From positions 1-60,814 of the forward strand of contig JBDIBB010000004.1 in the NCBI GenBank assembly GCA_039812685.1: a stretch of DNA of 60,814 nt, read 5' to 3'. Below are positions 60,492 through 60,814 of this stretch, in pieces. A model generated the notes under the pieces. It had not been told where the DNA came from. It saw nothing but the letters and a program-made list of their open reading frames with translations, and made no database searches. The number at the start of each line of letters is the position of its first letter. Within the stretch, counting starts at the first letter, position 1. This DNA is from JBDIBB01 sp039812685. GTDB taxonomy: Bacteria; Acidobacteriota; Vicinamibacteria; Vicinamibacterales; JAFNAJ01. The position numbers and the translations under genes were made by a program.

Positions 60492-60814
60492 ATGCCGACG
60501 CCACTGCCGCCCATCACCGAGCTCGTACCCGGCCTCAGGGGCGTCGCGTTCTTCCTGTGTGCCCGGAAGGAAGAACGCCCGACGCGCACGGGATCCACCT
60601 ACCTGCTGCTGCAGTTGCAGGATCGGACGGGACGCATCACCGGAAAGATCTTCGAGCAGGCCGACCGCCTGAAGGAGGCGTTCGCCGAGAGCGACTACGT
60701 GAAGGTGGACGCCGCCGTGGAGATCTATGACGGTCGCCGCGAGTTGATCGTCTCGCAGATCCGCCGCGTGGACGAGGCGCGCGATCGTGACGCGGGTTTC
60801 CGGGAGGAGGACTG
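60492..60814 (+). CDS. YhaM-like 3'-5' exoribonuclease/HD protein, N-terminal OB-fold (partial)
   Basis: Cut by the window end; 107 complete codons are seen. An OB-fold is visible: FLCARKEERPTRTGSTYLLL, QDRTGRITGKIFEQ and YVKVDAAVEIYDGRREL, matching the N-terminus of YhaM/CBF1-type 3'-5' exonucleases, which carry an HD domain afterwards. CAGGAG lies 8 nt before the ATG. The HD domain would lie outside the window, so the assignment rests on the OB part only. Confidence 0.7.
   Translation, partial: MPTPLPPITELVPGLRGVAFFLCARKEERPTRTGSTYLLLQLQDRTGRITGKIFEQADRLKEAFAESDYVKVDAAVEIYDGRRELIVSQIRRVDEARDRDAGFREED

Overview
The window is a chromosomal replication-origin neighbourhood of a very GC-rich Gram-negative bacterium (about two thirds G+C by eye). 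The Gram-negative envelope is supported by an Omp85-type barrel, a SurA-like chaperone, a Wzm/Wzt-type exporter and a heptose-nucleotide enzyme. Gene content and order (dnaA-dnaN-gyrB-gyrA on one side; rpmH-rnpA-yidD-yidC-khpB-rsmG-parA-parB and F1-ATPase on the other), with a DUF885 peptidase, a SelD selenoprotein and several hypothetical proteins, suggest Acidobacteriota, probably the Vicinamibacteria (Luteitalea-like). The taxon is inferred from gene content, not from a marker alignment. I see no rRNA, tRNA, CRISPR array, insertion sequence or prophage.

Layout. 0-4.6 kb: a cNMP/CBS/DUF294 signalling protein, a DnaQ-like exonuclease, a DUF485 protein and an ActP-type sodium:solute symporter, the usual acetate/monocarboxylate uptake group. 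4.6-9.98 kb: serS, galU, an FmdB-type zinc ribbon protein, a DUF885 zinc peptidase and rsmI. 10.0-12.95 kb: a two-gene operon of a POTRA-less Omp85-type barrel and an exported protein with protein-kinase-like catalytic motifs, the least explained unit here. 13.3-16.6 kb: glmU-glmS (UDP-GlcNAc supply). 16.6-28.2 kb: a leftward block dnaA, dnaN, gyrB, gyrA, a lipoprotein and pcrA. recF, often between dnaN and gyrB, is absent.

28.16-28.74 kb is the best oriC candidate: a 581-bp divergent gap with one perfect DnaA box and two near-perfect ones. A second group of DnaA-box-like sites lies between dnaA and dnaN, so the origin may be bipartite. Rightward from it run rpmH, rnpA, yidD, yidC, khpB, rsmG, a perfect parS palindrome touching the rsmG stop codon, parA and parB, then selD with an in-frame UGA read as selenocysteine. 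The mnmE gene often found between khpB and rsmG is missing. Next come ATP synthase b', b, delta, alpha, gamma, beta and epsilon (a and c must be elsewhere), a PP2C phosphatase, and an O-antigen-type ABC exporter.

44.9-60.8 kb is housekeeping mixed with regulation: rfaE2-type adenylyltransferase, mfd, an AAC(6')-like acetyltransferase, a small membrane protein, a SurA-like isomerase, dusB, a Dabb protein, a basic disordered repeat protein, an NtrC-type activator, a 71-aa HTH protein paired with a 91-aa histidine-box protein, a FliA-family sigma factor overlapping a hybrid histidine kinase tail to tail, a CsgG-family protein, an EamA transporter, and the start of a YhaM-like OB-fold protein cut by the window end.

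Together the central 16-43 kb serves chromosome initiation, topology and segregation, ribosome and membrane-protein biogenesis, and energy conversion. Most genes next to the origin point away from it, as expected for leading-strand orientation.
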